A DNA stretch of 51,043 nucleotides, taken from positions 1-51,043 of the forward strand of contig JAEKNQ010000056.1 in assembly GCA_016464825.1 (NCBI GenBank), in the 5' to 3' direction. Positions 25,168 through 33,856 of the stretch are shown piece by piece. The notes beneath the pieces are model-generated. The model was given only the letters and a program-made list of their open reading frames with translations. It made no database searches and had not been told where the DNA came from. Origin of the DNA: Candidatus Dormiibacter inghamiae (lineage in GTDB: Bacteria; Chloroflexota; Dormibacteria; Dormibacterales; Dormibacteraceae). Made by a program: the position numbers and the translations under genes. The stretch's first letter is position 1; each line of letters begins with the position of its first letter.

Positions 25168-25455
25168 CTAGGCCGACTTCTCGGTTTCGGTCTTGGCTGG
25201 CTCTGGCGGGAGCGGCGGGGTCGCGGCGGCGGGCGTCGAGGCCACAGGTTGAACGGGGGTGGCCGGAGTGACTGGTGGTGTCTCGCTGACAGACTCCGTC
25301 TTGACGTCGTTCATCATCTTCTCGGATTCCTTGCGGAACTCGCGCATGCCGCGACCGACGGCACCACCTATGTCGCCCAGCTTGCCCGGGCCGAAGACGA
25401 CCAGCACGATGATGAGGAGGACGAGGAGAAAGCCAGGATGGATCCCAAAGGGCAT
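25168..25455 (-). CDS. tatA: Twin-arginine translocase subunit TatA
   Basis: A 95-residue protein with an N-terminal membrane helix (FLLVLLIIVLVVFGPGKLGDIG, residues about 9-30), the FGPGKLG hinge, an amphipathic helix (GRGMREFRKESEKM) and a Pro/Thr/Ala-rich disordered tail. It forms the Tat pore with TatC. ATG 25455 has GGAGG 11 nt upstream and a perfect TATAAT at 25479-25474, indicating its own promoter at the head of the tatA-tatC-rph-rdgB run. Confidence 0.95.
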   Translation of the reverse strand: MPFGIHPGFLLVLLIIVLVVFGPGKLGDIGGAVGRGMREFRKESEKMMNDVKTESVSETPPVTPATPVQPVASTPAAATPPLPPEPAKTETEKSA

Positions 25456-25473
25456 CTAAGTAACCTCCATACG

Positions 25474-25479
25474 ATTATA
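25474..25479 (-). promoter_or_regulatory. -10 box upstream of tatA
   Basis: On the minus strand TATAAT occurs 18 nt before the tatA ATG, in the 32-nt gap between the cyclophilin stop and tatA. The -35 would lie inside the cyclophilin coding end and is weak (CCGAAG). Confidence 0.5.
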
Positions 25480-25487
25480 CGAGTGCC

Positions 25488-26186
25488 TCAGGCCTTCTTC
25501 GGCTGTGAGGATTGGATCTTGATCTGGGTGATTCGGTCGGACGCATCCAGCTGTGATACGACTGAAAGGCTCGCACCGGACACTGTGGCGAATCGGTTGT
25601 AGACGGTCGTCGGCTCGCTCCCCGGCCAAGGTCCGCGGAGAATGAAGAACTGGGAGCCGCTCAGACTGCCATCGGGAAAGCGGGCCATGCCCATGGCGCC
25701 AGGCGTCAGGTGCTCGTCCTTCCCCAGTGGCTCCGGCGGCAACGTGTAGCCGGGACCGCCCGAACCGTTGGCCAGGGGATCTCCCGCCTGGACTAGCCAG
25801 TCCTGCACAGCAAAGAAGTGCTGGCCGTTGAAGTAGCCGTTGACGGCCAGAACAATGAAGTTGTTGACGGTGATGGGCGCCGACTTGCTGAGGGTCAGCT
25901 GGATGTCGCCCTTGCTGGTCGACATCACTGCCGAGTAGTCCTTCTTGGCGTCAATGCACATCGCGGGTGGCCCCGCGAACCGGCCCGGCGCCAGTTGGGT
26001 GGCCAAATGGCAGCTGGCGAACTCGGTCGGCGGCTTGGCCTGCGCTGCCCAGTTGAGCCCGACCCCTGCAGCAACCGTGAGGGCGATGACCACCAGCGCG
26101 ATCGCCAGGGCGGCAGGCGCCCGCATGGGCAGTGGCGGCTCCTCGGGCGCCGCCACTGGAGCCTGCGTGCGGCGTTGCTTGGTCAC
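25488..26186 (-). CDS. Peptidyl-prolyl cis-trans isomerase, cyclophilin type, membrane-anchored
   Basis: A 232-residue protein with a basic N-terminus, one membrane helix (about 24-46, ALAIALVVIALTVAAGVGL) and an extracytoplasmic cyclophilin domain. The domain shows GDIQLTLSKSAPITVNNFIVLAVNGYFNG, the HFFAVQDWLVQAGDP block corresponding to FHRVIpdFMIQgGDP, GAMGMARFPDGSLSGSQFFI, and a C-terminal VVSQLDASDRI. The catalytic arginine of FHR is not present here (HFFAV), which may reduce activity. Start GTG 26186 overlaps the murI stop as GTGA, so both are translated together. Confidence 0.85.
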   Translation of the reverse strand: MTKQRRTQAPVAAPEEPPLPMRAPAALAIALVVIALTVAAGVGLNWAAQAKPPTEFASCHLATQLAPGRFAGPPAMCIDAKKDYSAVMSTSKGDIQLTLSKSAPITVNNFIVLAVNGYFNGQHFFAVQDWLVQAGDPLANGSGGPGYTLPPEPLGKDEHLTPGAMGMARFPDGSLSGSQFFILRGPWPGSEPTTVYNRFATVSGASLSVVSQLDASDRITQIKIQSSQPKKA

Positions 26187-27082
26187 GGGGCAATGATGCC
26201 AGGCGTCGGGTCTCGAGCCCAGGACGACTCGTCGAGGCGAATCTCCTTCACCGGCGGAACCGGCTGCCCGAAGAGTATCTCCCCCACCTCGTGGAAGCGT
26301 CGAGTCACAGCCGTCACCCGCAGCTCGTGCACCGGCTTACCGGTGCCAGGCAGCGCTCGCATGCGCGCGTGGTCCAGGCGTCGCTCGACCACGGCGGCGG
26401 TCGTCTCGGCCGAGTCGACGAGTACGAAGGCGCCGGGATAGACAGCCTGGATGGCCGGGCGCAGGAGCGGGTAGTGAGTACAACCGAGCACCAGCACGTC
26501 GGCACCGAGATCCACAAACGGGGCCAGATCGCGCCGCAGCGCCTCTTCCGCCCGCCGGCTTTCGGCGTCGCCCTCCTCGACTATCTGAACCAGCTCGGGG
26601 CACGCCTTCTGGTACACGCCGACCATCGGGTCCAGCTCCTTGATGGCGTGCAGGTACTCCTGCGACAGGCGTGTGCCCTCGGTCGAGATCACGCCTACCA
26701 GCCCCTTACCGGTCGCCTGAACCGCCGCCTGCGCGCCAGGACTGATCACGCCCACCAGCGGCACATCGAACACCTCTCGGGCCTGGTTCAAGGCCGCCGC
26801 TGTGGCTGTGTTGCAGGCGATCACAATGAGCTTGACCTGGGCGCGCTGCAGGTGGCGGATGATCTCGAAGGCGAACTGCTTCACCTCCTCCTGGTAGCGC
26901 GGCCCATAGGGAAAGTGCTGCAGATCGCCGACGTAGATGGTGCTCTCCAGCGGCAACCGCTCCTGGATCGCTCGCAGCACTGTGAGACCCCCCACGCCTG
27001 AGTCGAAGACTCCGATCGGACGGCTGTCTCCGACAGCCGCCCGGCCACCTCGGGCGCGATCGGTCGAGATAGCTTGGCTCAG
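26183..27082 (-). CDS. murI: Glutamate racemase (non-canonical CTG start)
   Basis: A 299-residue racemase providing D-glutamate for peptidoglycan. The catalytic set is complete only if the N-terminus extends beyond the first standard start: RPIGVFDSGVGG with the catalytic aspartate lies upstream of GTG 26995. The rest is typical: VGDLQHFPYGPR, IVIACNTATAAAL (first cysteine), GVISPGA, and VLGCTHYPLLRP (second cysteine). From the conserved block back to the preceding gene there is no in-frame ATG, GTG or TTG; the best candidate is CTG 27082, in a CTGA overlap with the stop of the upstream gene (27081-27079). A later GTC or ATC would also be near-cognate. The cyclophilin gene overlaps the 3' end by 4 nt. 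Confidence 0.85.
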   Translation of the reverse strand: MSQAISTDRARGGRAAVGDSRPIGVFDSGVGGLTVLRAIQERLPLESTIYVGDLQHFPYGPRYQEEVKQFAFEIIRHLQRAQVKLIVIACNTATAAALNQAREVFDVPLVGVISPGAQAAVQATGKGLVGVISTEGTRLSQEYLHAIKELDPMVGVYQKACPELVQIVEEGDAESRRAEEALRRDLAPFVDLGADVLVLGCTHYPLLRPAIQAVYPGAFVLVDSAETTAAVVERRLDHARMRALPGTGKPVHELRVTAVTRRFHEVGEILFGQPVPPVKEIRLDESSWARDPTPGIIAP

Positions 27083-27393
27083 CGCCCGGGCGGGGCGAAG
27101 CCCACGCGCCGCGCTTCCCGCTCCACCTTCTTGGGCTTGCGCAGGAGTAGGACGTGCCGCTCGCCCGCGGGGTAGACCCCAGCCAGCTCCCAGCTGTCCT
27201 CGGCTGCCGCAGCGAGCTTCGCCACCAGGGTCTCGCCGTCGATCATCTCGGCCGGCGTCAGCAGGTCGGTCCTGTAATGCCAGTGCCGGTCGCCCTCCCC
27301 GTCCGTAACCGTGGGTACTGGCAGGCTGAGCGCGGGTCCGGCGGCGTCAGGCTCCTGGTCCGGCTCGGGCTCTTCCTCATATCGCTCGCGCAT
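27079..27393 (-). CDS. Hypothetical protein
   Basis: A 104-residue soluble protein of no family I recognise. The N-terminal 40 residues are acidic and Pro-rich (RYEEEPEPDQEPDAAGP), followed by a compact part with RHWHYRTDLLTPAEMIDGETLVAKLA and WELAGVYPAGERHVLLLRKPK, which reads like an alpha/beta sandwich of the DUF4177 kind (short strands, a helix and a strand ending in KP). It is cotranscribed with murI through a CTGA overlap and may be the operon head. The tRNA-Leu gene lies 47 bp upstream on the same strand. Confidence 0.6.
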   Translation of the reverse strand: MRERYEEEPEPDQEPDAAGPALSLPVPTVTDGEGDRHWHYRTDLLTPAEMIDGETLVAKLAAAAEDSWELAGVYPAGERHVLLLRKPKKVEREARRVGFAPPGR

Positions 27394-27439
27394 CGGTTTT
27401 AGATGTTAGGGCGGTCGGGTCAACGCCGGGCGCTGCCCA

Positions 27440-27526
27440 TGGTGCGGGTGGTGGGGATCGAACCCACACGCCTTTTCAGGCACGGCTTTTTAAGAGCTGC
27501 GCGTCTACCTGTTCCGCCACACCCGC
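27440..27526 (-). tRNA. tRNA-Leu (TAA)
   Basis: An 87-nt class II tRNA on the minus strand: acceptor GCGGGTG/CACCCGC, anticodon loop CTTAAAA with TAA, long variable arm TGCC-TGAAAA-GGCG, T arm GGTTCGATCCC, discriminator A and an encoded CCA. Confidence 0.95.
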
Positions 27527-27552
27527 CTGTGCCGGTGGACCGTAACAGTCCA

Positions 27553-28392
27553 CTACTGGTCGTAATCGTAGAAGCCGCGGCCCGTCTTGCGGCCCAGTTC
27601 TCGCCGCTCCACCTTGACCTTCAGGATCGTCGGCGCGCCTGCGCCTCCCTCTAGGCGGGCCCGGTCCTCCAGCCCGCCGTAGAAGACGTCCAGGCCGCTG
27701 AAGTCGAGCAGCTCGAAAGGGCCCATCGGCCAGTTCAAGCCCTTCTTGACGGCCGTATCGATGTCCTCCACGCTCGCATAGCCGCCCTCGAGCAGATTCA
27801 TGGCTTCCTCGGCGGCGGCGAAGAGGATGCGATTGACTATGAAGCCGTGCACCTCCTTGTTGATCAGCACTGGCACCCGGTCGATCGAGCGCACGAATTC
27901 CATGGCGCGCCGGATGGTCTCTTCGCTGGTGACAGGTCCCTTCACCACCTCGCAGAGCTGCATGACAGTGACCGGGTGAAAAAAGTGGAGGTTGCAGCAC
28001 CGCTCGGGAGCGGCGACCTCCGAGGCCAAGCGCGAGATCGCGATGGTGCTGGAATTGGTTGCCAGGAGCGCCTCTCGGACTGCTCGCTCGCCCAGCTGAC
28101 GCCACAGGTCCCGCTTCGCACCGAGGTCCTCGACGATGGCCTCGATCACGAACTGCGCCTGCGCCACCGGCTTCAGATCCGCCGAGAACTCGAGAGCGGC
28201 CAGCGCCCGGTCGGCGTCCTCCTGACTCAACCTGCCCTTCTCCACGGAACGAGCGGAAAGCTTCTGACATTGAGCTCGGGCCCGCTCCAGCTGTTCAGGC
28301 ACGCTGTCAACCAGAGTCACCGCGTAGCGACCACTGTAGGCCGTCTGCAGCGCTATCTGCGAGCCCATCGTGCCGGCTCCCACGATCACCAC
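27553..28392 (-). CDS. 3-hydroxyacyl-CoA (3-hydroxybutyryl-CoA) dehydrogenase
   Basis: A 279-residue NAD(P)-dependent dehydrogenase. The Rossmann motif GAGTMGSQIA begins at residue 5, the substrate/catalytic blocks are EAIVEDLGAKRDLW, TNSSTIAIS, and HFFHPVTVMQLCEVV (catalytic histidine), and the C-terminal domain has NRILFAAAEEAMNLLEGG and GLNWPMGPFELLDFSGLDV. It oxidises 3-hydroxyacyl-CoA in beta-oxidation or reduces acetoacetyl-CoA in PHB/butyrate metabolism. GTG 28392 starts directly at the first beta strand, slightly shorter than usual; sequence upstream (AETAAEQR) stays in frame without another standard start. It is divergent from the zincin gene. Confidence 0.9.
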   Translation of the reverse strand: MVIVGAGTMGSQIALQTAYSGRYAVTLVDSVPEQLERARAQCQKLSARSVEKGRLSQEDADRALAALEFSADLKPVAQAQFVIEAIVEDLGAKRDLWRQLGERAVREALLATNSSTIAISRLASEVAAPERCCNLHFFHPVTVMQLCEVVKGPVTSEETIRRAMEFVRSIDRVPVLINKEVHGFIVNRILFAAAEEAMNLLEGGYASVEDIDTAVKKGLNWPMGPFELLDFSGLDVFYGGLEDRARLEGGAGAPTILKVKVERRELGRKTGRGFYDYDQ

Positions 28393-28447
28393 CCGCTGTT
28401 CAGCCGCAGTCTCAGCAGTCAGTTCTTTGCCCCATTCTTCTCCTCAG

Positions 28448-28762
28448 ATGTTCCCGGTGAGCAGGGAGCGCTTCGAGGCGGCGGTGATGCAGGCGATCGA
28501 AGCAATCCCGGCCGAATTTCAGCCGTACCTGGAGGATATCCACTTCGTCGTCGCTGACGATTCCGGCCTGCGCCTCTTCGGGCTGTATGAGGGTGCCGGA
28601 GCTTTGGCCGAGACTTACCTACCTGCGCGCATCACGCTCTTCAAGGACACTCACGAACACTTCGCCGACAGCTGGCAGGAGCTGGAAACGCAGGTCCGGC
28701 GCACGCTGGAGCACGAGATAGGGCATCACTTCGAGATGGGAGAGCACGAGCTCCCTCACTAA
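28448..28762 (+). CDS. Minimal zincin-like metallopeptidase (PF06262 type)
   Basis: A 104-residue protein. The C-terminal RTLEHEIGHHFEMGEHEL contains the HExxH zinc motif (HEIGH) and a downstream glutamate/histidine. The N-terminal FEAAVMQAIEAIPAEFQPYLEDIHFVVAD and ITLFKDTHEHFADSWQELETQVR match the small 'minimal metalloprotease' family seen in Actinobacteria and Chloroflexota. Substrates are unknown. ATG 28448 is used; the frame reads upstream to 28370 without family similarity. It starts 55 bp from the divergent dehydrogenase gene. Confidence 0.85.
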   Translation: MFPVSRERFEAAVMQAIEAIPAEFQPYLEDIHFVVADDSGLRLFGLYEGAGALAETYLPARITLFKDTHEHFADSWQELETQVRRTLEHEIGHHFEMGEHELPH

Positions 28763-28901
28763 GGGTGGACGTTTCCTCGAAGCTCGGGTTTCATCCCGGA
28801 ACCCGGTGCCGGCAACGCCGGTATGTCCTGCGGCATCGGTCACCGATGACGGGGAGAGCCCCTAATTCCGGTTCGTGAAAGGCCGTGTCGTGCCGGCTTG
28901 G

Positions 28902-29711
28902 TTAGCTCTTCGCGCCGACGATGATGAAGGCGGTGAAGCTGATCAGCAGCGTTCCCTGCTCGTTTGCGTGCTGCAGGTACTCCCACCACTGCTGAGCCCT
29001 AGCGGCAGAGAGCGTTCCCTTAGTCTGGAGCACGGCGAGGTGACTGCCGAGGAAGAGTTCGGCCATCGCGTAGTGGACAAAGACCTGCACCGCATCGAGG
29101 GAGAGGACCTTCAAGCGCCGCTCTATGAAGAGCCGCGGGAGCTGCCGTCCGATCCAGCCGTTCTGCATCGAATCGGAATAGGAGAGGACAACGGTTCGCG
29201 TGGTCTCCTTGTCTGGGTGGTCGATCATGAGCGAGTCCCAGTCGAAATCGAATACGCCAATCCGTCCGCCTGAGCGGGTTACCCGCACCATCTCCGCCAG
29301 CGCTCGCTCGCTATTGGGGAGGTGCTCCAGCAGGCGTTCGGCGCGGCACACGTCGAAGGTGCCGTCCGGAAAGGGAAGCGCCTGAACCTGCCCGACCTCA
29401 AAGGTGACTGCGACCTGCAGTTCCTTGGCACGTCGTCGGGCCTCAGCGATCATAACCTCACTCGCGTCAAGGCCAACAAGACGGCCCGCCGGACCGACGA
29501 GTTCCACCATGTCGAAGACATCGGTCCCCGGACCGCAGCCAACTTCGAGGACTGCTTCTCCGGGCACCACCGCGATCCGTTCGAGCATCAGCCGCTTGCT
29601 CGCCTGAATCGCAACGGGCTTCTGTGCCTCATCCATAAACCGAACGAAGAAGTCCGGATCCTTGGTGCGGTCGACCTGCGAGAAAAGATTGGAATGGGTA
29701 TCGCTGCTCAT
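28902..29711 (-). CDS. SAM-dependent methyltransferase (class I)
   Basis: A 269-residue methyltransferase with motif [16 protein letters not shown] (about residue 54), acidic motif [11 protein letters not shown], motif post-[23 protein letters not shown] and a motif III-like [18 protein letters not shown]. The family (Methyltransf_11, UbiE-like) modifies small molecules such as quinones, lipids or natural products; the acceptor is not determinable. ATG 29711 is preceded by AGGAGA. The longer frame to 29789 has no conserved content. The 139 bp upstream of its stop (28763-28901) hold no gene. Confidence 0.8.
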   Translation of the reverse strand: MSSDTHSNLFSQVDRTKDPDFFVRFMDEAQKPVAIQASKRLMLERIAVVPGEAVLEVGCGPGTDVFDMVELVGPAGRLVGLDASEVMIAEARRRAKELQVAVTFEVGQVQALPFPDGTFDVCRAERLLEHLPNSERALAEMVRVTRSGGRIGVFDFDWDSLMIDHPDKETTRTVVLSYSDSMQNGWIGRQLPRLFIERRLKVLSLDAVQVFVHYAMAELFLGSHLAVLQTKGTLSAARAQQWWEYLQHANEQGTLLISFTAFIIVGAKS

Positions 29712-29907
29712 GCTGGTCTCCTGTTCGATCGTTGAACTGCGGGGGGGCGGAGCAGGAGACCCAGCGAACCTGCTGACATTCCTCCCCACGCCAGCATCAG
29801 CTGCCCTACCCCAGGAGGTGGCCTGGGACCTCTACGGCCTGCCGCTTGAGACTCGCCAGCGCGGGCTGTCTTGCGCGGATGGCGGACGGTAGAATCCGCT
29901 GCTGGCC

Positions 29908-29981
<74 letters not shown>

Positions 29982-30009
29982 CTCTAGACGGCTTTTGGAG
30001 GAATTTCAG

Positions 30010-31392
30010 TTGGCCGACACGCCGATCAAGATGCCGCAGCTCGGCGAGTCTGTGACCGAGGGCACAGTCGACAAGTGGCTCAAACAGGAGGGCGACCACG
30101 TCAAGCGGGATGAGCCGCTGGTGGAAGTGGTCACTGACAAGGTCAACGCCGAGATCCCCTCCCCCTTCGAGGGCCGTCTCGTGCAAATAGCTGTCAAGGA
30201 GGGCACGACTGTGCCTATAGGCACGGTGCTGGCCCAGATGGAAGTCGCTGATGCCGCGCCCGAAGCACAGGTCGCGGCCGAGCAGGCGGAGTTACAGCAG
30301 CCGCAGCAGGCTGACCTCAGCACGGCTGCCGCCCAGGCCACCGCGGAGGCGACTGTGGTCGAGAGCGCAGTCGGGCCGTCTGCCTCAGCCGCCTCGGGCG
30401 CCGCGATCACTTCTTCAGCGGCTCGCGCGGACGGTGACGGCGTCTTCCGGGCCCGCTTCAGCCCCGCGGTGCGCCGTCTGGCGGAGGAGCACCGGCTCGA
30501 CCCCAGCTTTATCCAAGGCAGCGGCCTAGGTGGCCGGGTGACGCGCGACGATGTGCTTGCCCAGGTGGCGAAGCAGGGAGGGGAGGCCAAAGCTGCCGAA
30601 CCAAGAGTGGCCGAGCCGCAGGCTCCAAGCGTCCGACCCGAGCCCGCCCAGTCCGCGCCGCCAGAGGAAGGGACTCGGGTAACCGCGGGCGACGCCCCCG
30701 AGGAGCTGGTCCGAATCAGCGCCATGCGCCGCTCGATCGCTGAGCATATGACCCGCAGCCTCGCCACCAGTCCTCACGCCTGGACCCTGCAGGAGATCGA
30801 CATGACTGAGCTGGTCCGCTACCGCGAGGCGGAGAAGTCGGGCTTCGCCCAGCGCAACGGGACCCCTCTCACCTACCTCCCGTTCGTGATCCAGGTGCTC
30901 GGCGACGCTCTTCACGAATTTCCGCTCCTCAACTCCAGCTGGACCGATGACGGGATTCTCCTCAAGCGGTACATCAACGTCGGGCTGGCGGTCGCCATCC
31001 CGGACGGCCTGATCGTCCCCGTGATCCACAACGCCGACCGCCTGGGGTTCAGCGATCTCGCTCGGGCAGCGGGCGATCTCGTCCAGCGGGCCCGCAGCCG
31101 GCGGCTCCGGCCTGAGGACGTGCAGGGCGGCACCTTCACCCTGAACAACACAGGCCCGACCGGCTCGGTGGCGAGCCAGCCAATCCTGAATCAACCGCAG
31201 GTGGCCATCCTGACCACCGAGTCGATAGTGAAGCGGCCGGTAGTCATCGGCGAGGGCATCGCAGTGCGGCACATGATGAACATGTGCATCTCCTTCGATC
31301 ACCGGGTCATCGACGGCAAGCTGGCCGGCGACTTCCTGGGCCTGATCAAGTCCAGACTGGAGGGCTGGACACCCGCAGCAATCCGTATTTAG
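30010..31392 (+). CDS. 2-oxo acid dehydrogenase E2 component (dihydrolipoamide acyltransferase)
   Basis: A 460-residue E2 core protein. The lipoyl domain (1-80) carries the lipoyl-lysine in EVVTDKVNAE (Lys44). An Ala/Glu/Gln-rich linker (85-145) is followed by the E1/E3-binding domain (FSPAVRRLAEEHRLDPSFIQ, GLGGRVTRDDVL, about 148-185), a second linker, and the catalytic domain ending in FDHRVIDGKLAGDFL with the active-site histidine near residue 431. TTG 30010 is preceded by GGAGGAA with good spacing. Whether it serves pyruvate, 2-oxoglutarate or branched-chain complexes is unclear; ISAMRRSIAEHM and the single lipoyl domain favour branched-chain or 2-oxoglutarate type. lipA and lipB, which make and attach its cofactor, follow immediately. 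Confidence 0.9.
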   Translation: MADTPIKMPQLGESVTEGTVDKWLKQEGDHVKRDEPLVEVVTDKVNAEIPSPFEGRLVQIAVKEGTTVPIGTVLAQMEVADAAPEAQVAAEQAELQQPQQADLSTAAAQATAEATVVESAVGPSASAASGAAITSSAARADGDGVFRARFSPAVRRLAEEHRLDPSFIQGSGLGGRVTRDDVLAQVAKQGGEAKAAEPRVAEPQAPSVRPEPAQSAPPEEGTRVTAGDAPEELVRISAMRRSIAEHMTRSLATSPHAWTLQEIDMTELVRYREAEKSGFAQRNGTPLTYLPFVIQVLGDALHEFPLLNSSWTDDGILLKRYINVGLAVAIPDGLIVPVIHNADRLGFSDLARAAGDLVQRARSRRLRPEDVQGGTFTLNNTGPTGSVASQPILNQPQVAILTTESIVKRPVVIGEGIAVRHMMNMCISFDHRVIDGKLAGDFLGLIKSRLEGWTPAAIRI

Positions 31393-31405
31393 TGGACCAA
31401 GGACC

Positions 31406-32299
31406 ATGACGGAGACCATCCAACCGGCGCGGCGACTTCCCGACTGGCTGCGCGTTCGCGTCCATGAGGGCGAGAGCTACAAGCAGCTGAAGCAGCTGGT
31501 CAAGGACAAGCGATTGCACACTGTCTGCGAGGAAGCCCGCTGCCCCAACATCTTCGACTGCTGGAACCGACGCAGCGCCACCTTCATGATCCTCGGCGAC
31601 ACTTGTACCCGAGCCTGCCGCTTCTGCGCAGTCACCTCCGGCCGGCCGGCCGAGTTCGATCTTGGCGAGCCTGTGCGCGTGGCCGAATCGATCGCTCAGC
31701 TGGGCCTACGCCACGCGGTCATCACCTCGGTCGATCGAGATGATCTGCGCGACGGGGGCGCCGATACATTCGCACGCACCATCCGGGCAGTCCGCCGTCT
31801 GAGTCCACAGACGTCGATCGAGGTCCTGACCCCCGACTTTCAGGGCGCCCCCGACGCGATCCGACTCGTCGCCCAGGCGCGGCCTGACATCTTCAACCAC
31901 AACACCGAGACGGTGCCGCGCCTCTATGGCCGGATTCGCCCCAAGGCTGCCTACATGCGCAGCCTCCAGCTCCTCCAGACTGTCAAGCGGCTCCAGCCCG
32001 ATCTGGTCACCAAGTCGGGTGTCATGGTGGGCCTGGGTGAGGAGAGGGAAGAGCTGCTCCAGGTTTTCCGCGACATGCGGACCCACGACATCGACGTGCT
32101 GACCGTAGGGCAGTACCTGCGACCAACTCCCAAGCACGCAGCGGTGGTTCGCTACTACGAGCCCAGCGAGTTCCTGGAGCTGAAGGAGGAGGCCCTGGCG
32201 CTGGGCTTCGAGCACGTGGAGTCAGGCGCCCTGGTGCGATCGTCCTATCACGCCGATGAGCAGATCCCAGCCCGTCGTAAGAGCCTGCTGGCTGGGTAG
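31406..32299 (+). CDS. lipA: Lipoyl synthase
   Basis: A 297-residue radical SAM enzyme that inserts two sulfurs into protein-bound octanoate. Both iron-sulfur clusters are visible: the auxiliary cluster CEEARCPNIFDCW (three cysteines) and the radical SAM cluster CTRACRFCAV. NHNTETVPRLY and SGVMVGLGE, and the RSSYHAD C-terminus with its conserved serine ligand, are present. It starts 13 nt after the E2 stop with ATG 31406 and overlaps lipB by 44 nt. Confidence 0.97.
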   Translation: MTETIQPARRLPDWLRVRVHEGESYKQLKQLVKDKRLHTVCEEARCPNIFDCWNRRSATFMILGDTCTRACRFCAVTSGRPAEFDLGEPVRVAESIAQLGLRHAVITSVDRDDLRDGGADTFARTIRAVRRLSPQTSIEVLTPDFQGAPDAIRLVAQARPDIFNHNTETVPRLYGRIRPKAAYMRSLQLLQTVKRLQPDLVTKSGVMVGLGEEREELLQVFRDMRTHDIDVLTVGQYLRPTPKHAAVVRYYEPSEFLELKEEALALGFEHVESGALVRSSYHADEQIPARRKSLLAG

Positions 32300-33020
32300 C
32301 GTCCCATACCGGGACGGCTGGAGTCTCCAGCGCGTCCTGGTCGAGGCTGTCAAGGCCGGCCGGGAGCTTGACACCCTGCTGCTGCTGGAGCATCCGGCTG
32401 TCTTCACGATTGGCCGGCGAGGCGACGGCTCGACTCTGCTCTGGACCGCTGACGAGTGCGCCAGGCGGGGAGTCGAGGTCGTCTGGAGCGACCGTGGCGG
32501 CGATGCCACCTACCATGGGCCTGGCCAGCTGGTCGGCTATCCCATCCTGAACCTGCCTCGGCTGGGAAGCGACATTCTTCGCCACATCCGTGGCCTGGAG
32601 CGGAGCCTGATCGCGTATTTGGCGAGCCTCGGCATTGCGTCGGAACCCGGCGGCAAGGGTCTGACAGGCGTTTGGTCGCGGGGGGCGGCGCCGCCGAGCC
32701 CGGCCAAGGTCGCAGCCATCGGCGTAAAGCTCAACCAGCGGGTGATCAGCCATGGCTTTGCCCTCAATCTGACCAGCGATCTCGATACGTTCAACTCAGG
32801 CATAGTGCCCTGTGGCTTGAGCGGCAAGCGTGCCACCTCGGTGCTCGAGCTGGGCGGCCCCCGACTTTCCGTTCAGGAGGCCGCCTGCGGCTACGCGCCG
32901 TTCTTTGCAGCGGAGTTCGGGGTTTCACTCCACTGGTCGGCGGTCGACGCACTGCCCGAGCCGGTCGCAGGGCAGCTGCCGTCACCTTCTGAACCGCTGG
33001 CGGTGCCTACTGACCTCTAG
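32256..33020 (+). CDS. lipB: Octanoyltransferase
   Basis: A 254-residue enzyme that transfers octanoyl from acyl carrier protein to lipoyl domains. RGGDATYHGPGQLVGYPILNL is the family signature (residues about 85-105), KVAAIGVKLNQRVISHGFALNL contains the catalytic lysine region, and PCGLSGKRATSV carries the catalytic cysteine. ATG 32256 lies inside the lipA 3' end (44-nt overlap), so translation is coupled. The last 25 residues are a low-complexity extension. Confidence 0.95.
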   Translation: MSRSQPVVRACWLGSVPYRDGWSLQRVLVEAVKAGRELDTLLLLEHPAVFTIGRRGDGSTLLWTADECARRGVEVVWSDRGGDATYHGPGQLVGYPILNLPRLGSDILRHIRGLERSLIAYLASLGIASEPGGKGLTGVWSRGAAPPSPAKVAAIGVKLNQRVISHGFALNLTSDLDTFNSGIVPCGLSGKRATSVLELGGPRLSVQEAACGYAPFFAAEFGVSLHWSAVDALPEPVAGQLPSPSEPLAVPTDL

Positions 33021-33033
33021 CCTCTTCACACTC

Positions 33034-33062
33034 TTGGCGCTCAGGCGTCCCGCTCCTATGAT
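33034..33062 (+). promoter_or_regulatory. Promoter of the DedA gene
   Basis: TTGGCG (33034-33039), 17 bp, TATGAT (33057-33062). ATG 33072 is 9 bases after the -10, leaving a leader of about 3 nt and no room for a Shine-Dalgarno sequence. Confidence 0.6.
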
Positions 33063-33071
33063 CGCGGCAGC

Positions 33072-33788
33072 ATGCACAGCCAACCTTTAGCGTCGCTGTC
33101 TGCGGCGCTGCTCGTGTTGGCGTGGAACTGGCCTCGCCGGCTGCAGATGCCAGGCACCTTTTGGCCCCTCCAGCGAGCGGTTCTCCACTTCATCAATGAG
33201 CACACGGCGGTCGGCCTCTACCTAGTTGTCTTCGCGGAGGAACTGGGCATCCCTCTGCCGGTGCCAGGCGACGTCGCCATAGCCTGGGGCGGCTACTTGA
33301 CGACGACAGGAAACATGGCCTTCCCGCTTGCCTTTCTGGCGGTCGTCACCGGCGCCGTGACTGGCAGCTTCTGCCTCTATCAGCTGAGCCGACGCTTCGG
33401 CCGGCCTTTCATCCTGCGTGTGTTCAAGCTCCTGGGGATCGATGCTGAGCGGCTGGATCGGGCGGAGCGGGCCTTCTCACGCTGGGGCCCATGGGCGATC
33501 ATCTTGGGCCGGCACATTCCCGGCCTGCGCATAGTGCTCTCGGCGTTTGCCGGCATCGTGGAAGTCCCGCCGGTGACCTTCGTGCTTTCAGTCCTGGTGT
33601 CGTCCCTGGCGTGGGCGACCATCTTTCTGCTGCTCGGTAGGCTGCTAGGGCGCCGGGTCGTGCTGCTCTTTCGCCTCGTTCCGGCGCACCTGGTGCCGCT
33701 CGCATTGCTGCTGATGGTGCTGGTCGCGGTCACTTACACTGCGCACGAGCGCGGTCTGCTGCGGCGTGCCGCGAGACGCTGGAGCTGA
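33072..33788 (+). CDS. DedA-family membrane protein
   Basis: A 238-residue integral membrane protein of the DedA/SNARE-associated (VTT) family. The re-entrant motif region FAEELGIPLPVPGDVAIAWGG (about residue 55-75) has the conserved E and G residues, followed by LSRRFGRPFILRV and the second re-entrant block FSRWGPWAIILGRHIPGLRIVLSAFAGI with conserved arginines. Family members translocate lipid carriers such as undecaprenyl phosphate or phosphatidylethanolamine. The first 35 residues include a weaker hydrophobic segment; an internal ATG at residue 26 is possible, but the promoter position favours 33072. Confidence 0.85.
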   Translation: MHSQPLASLSAALLVLAWNWPRRLQMPGTFWPLQRAVLHFINEHTAVGLYLVVFAEELGIPLPVPGDVAIAWGGYLTTTGNMAFPLAFLAVVTGAVTGSFCLYQLSRRFGRPFILRVFKLLGIDAERLDRAERAFSRWGPWAIILGRHIPGLRIVLSAFAGIVEVPPVTFVLSVLVSSLAWATIFLLLGRLLGRRVVLLFRLVPAHLVPLALLLMVLVAVTYTAHERGLLRRAARRWS

Positions 33789-33843
33789 TCCCAACTCTGC
33801 TCTGAAACTGTCTATTCATAGTTTAAGTAGAGGCCAAATGTGA

Positions 33844-33849
33844 TATCAT
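33844..33849 (+). promoter_or_regulatory. -10 box of the first paralogous small gene
   Basis: TATCAT lies seven bases before ATG 33857, so the mRNA should start at the initiation codon. TTTAAG (33822-33827) is a weak -35 with a 16-bp spacer. The immediate upstream DNA is AT-rich compared with the rest of the window. Confidence 0.45.
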
Positions 33850-33856
33850 TCATGTC

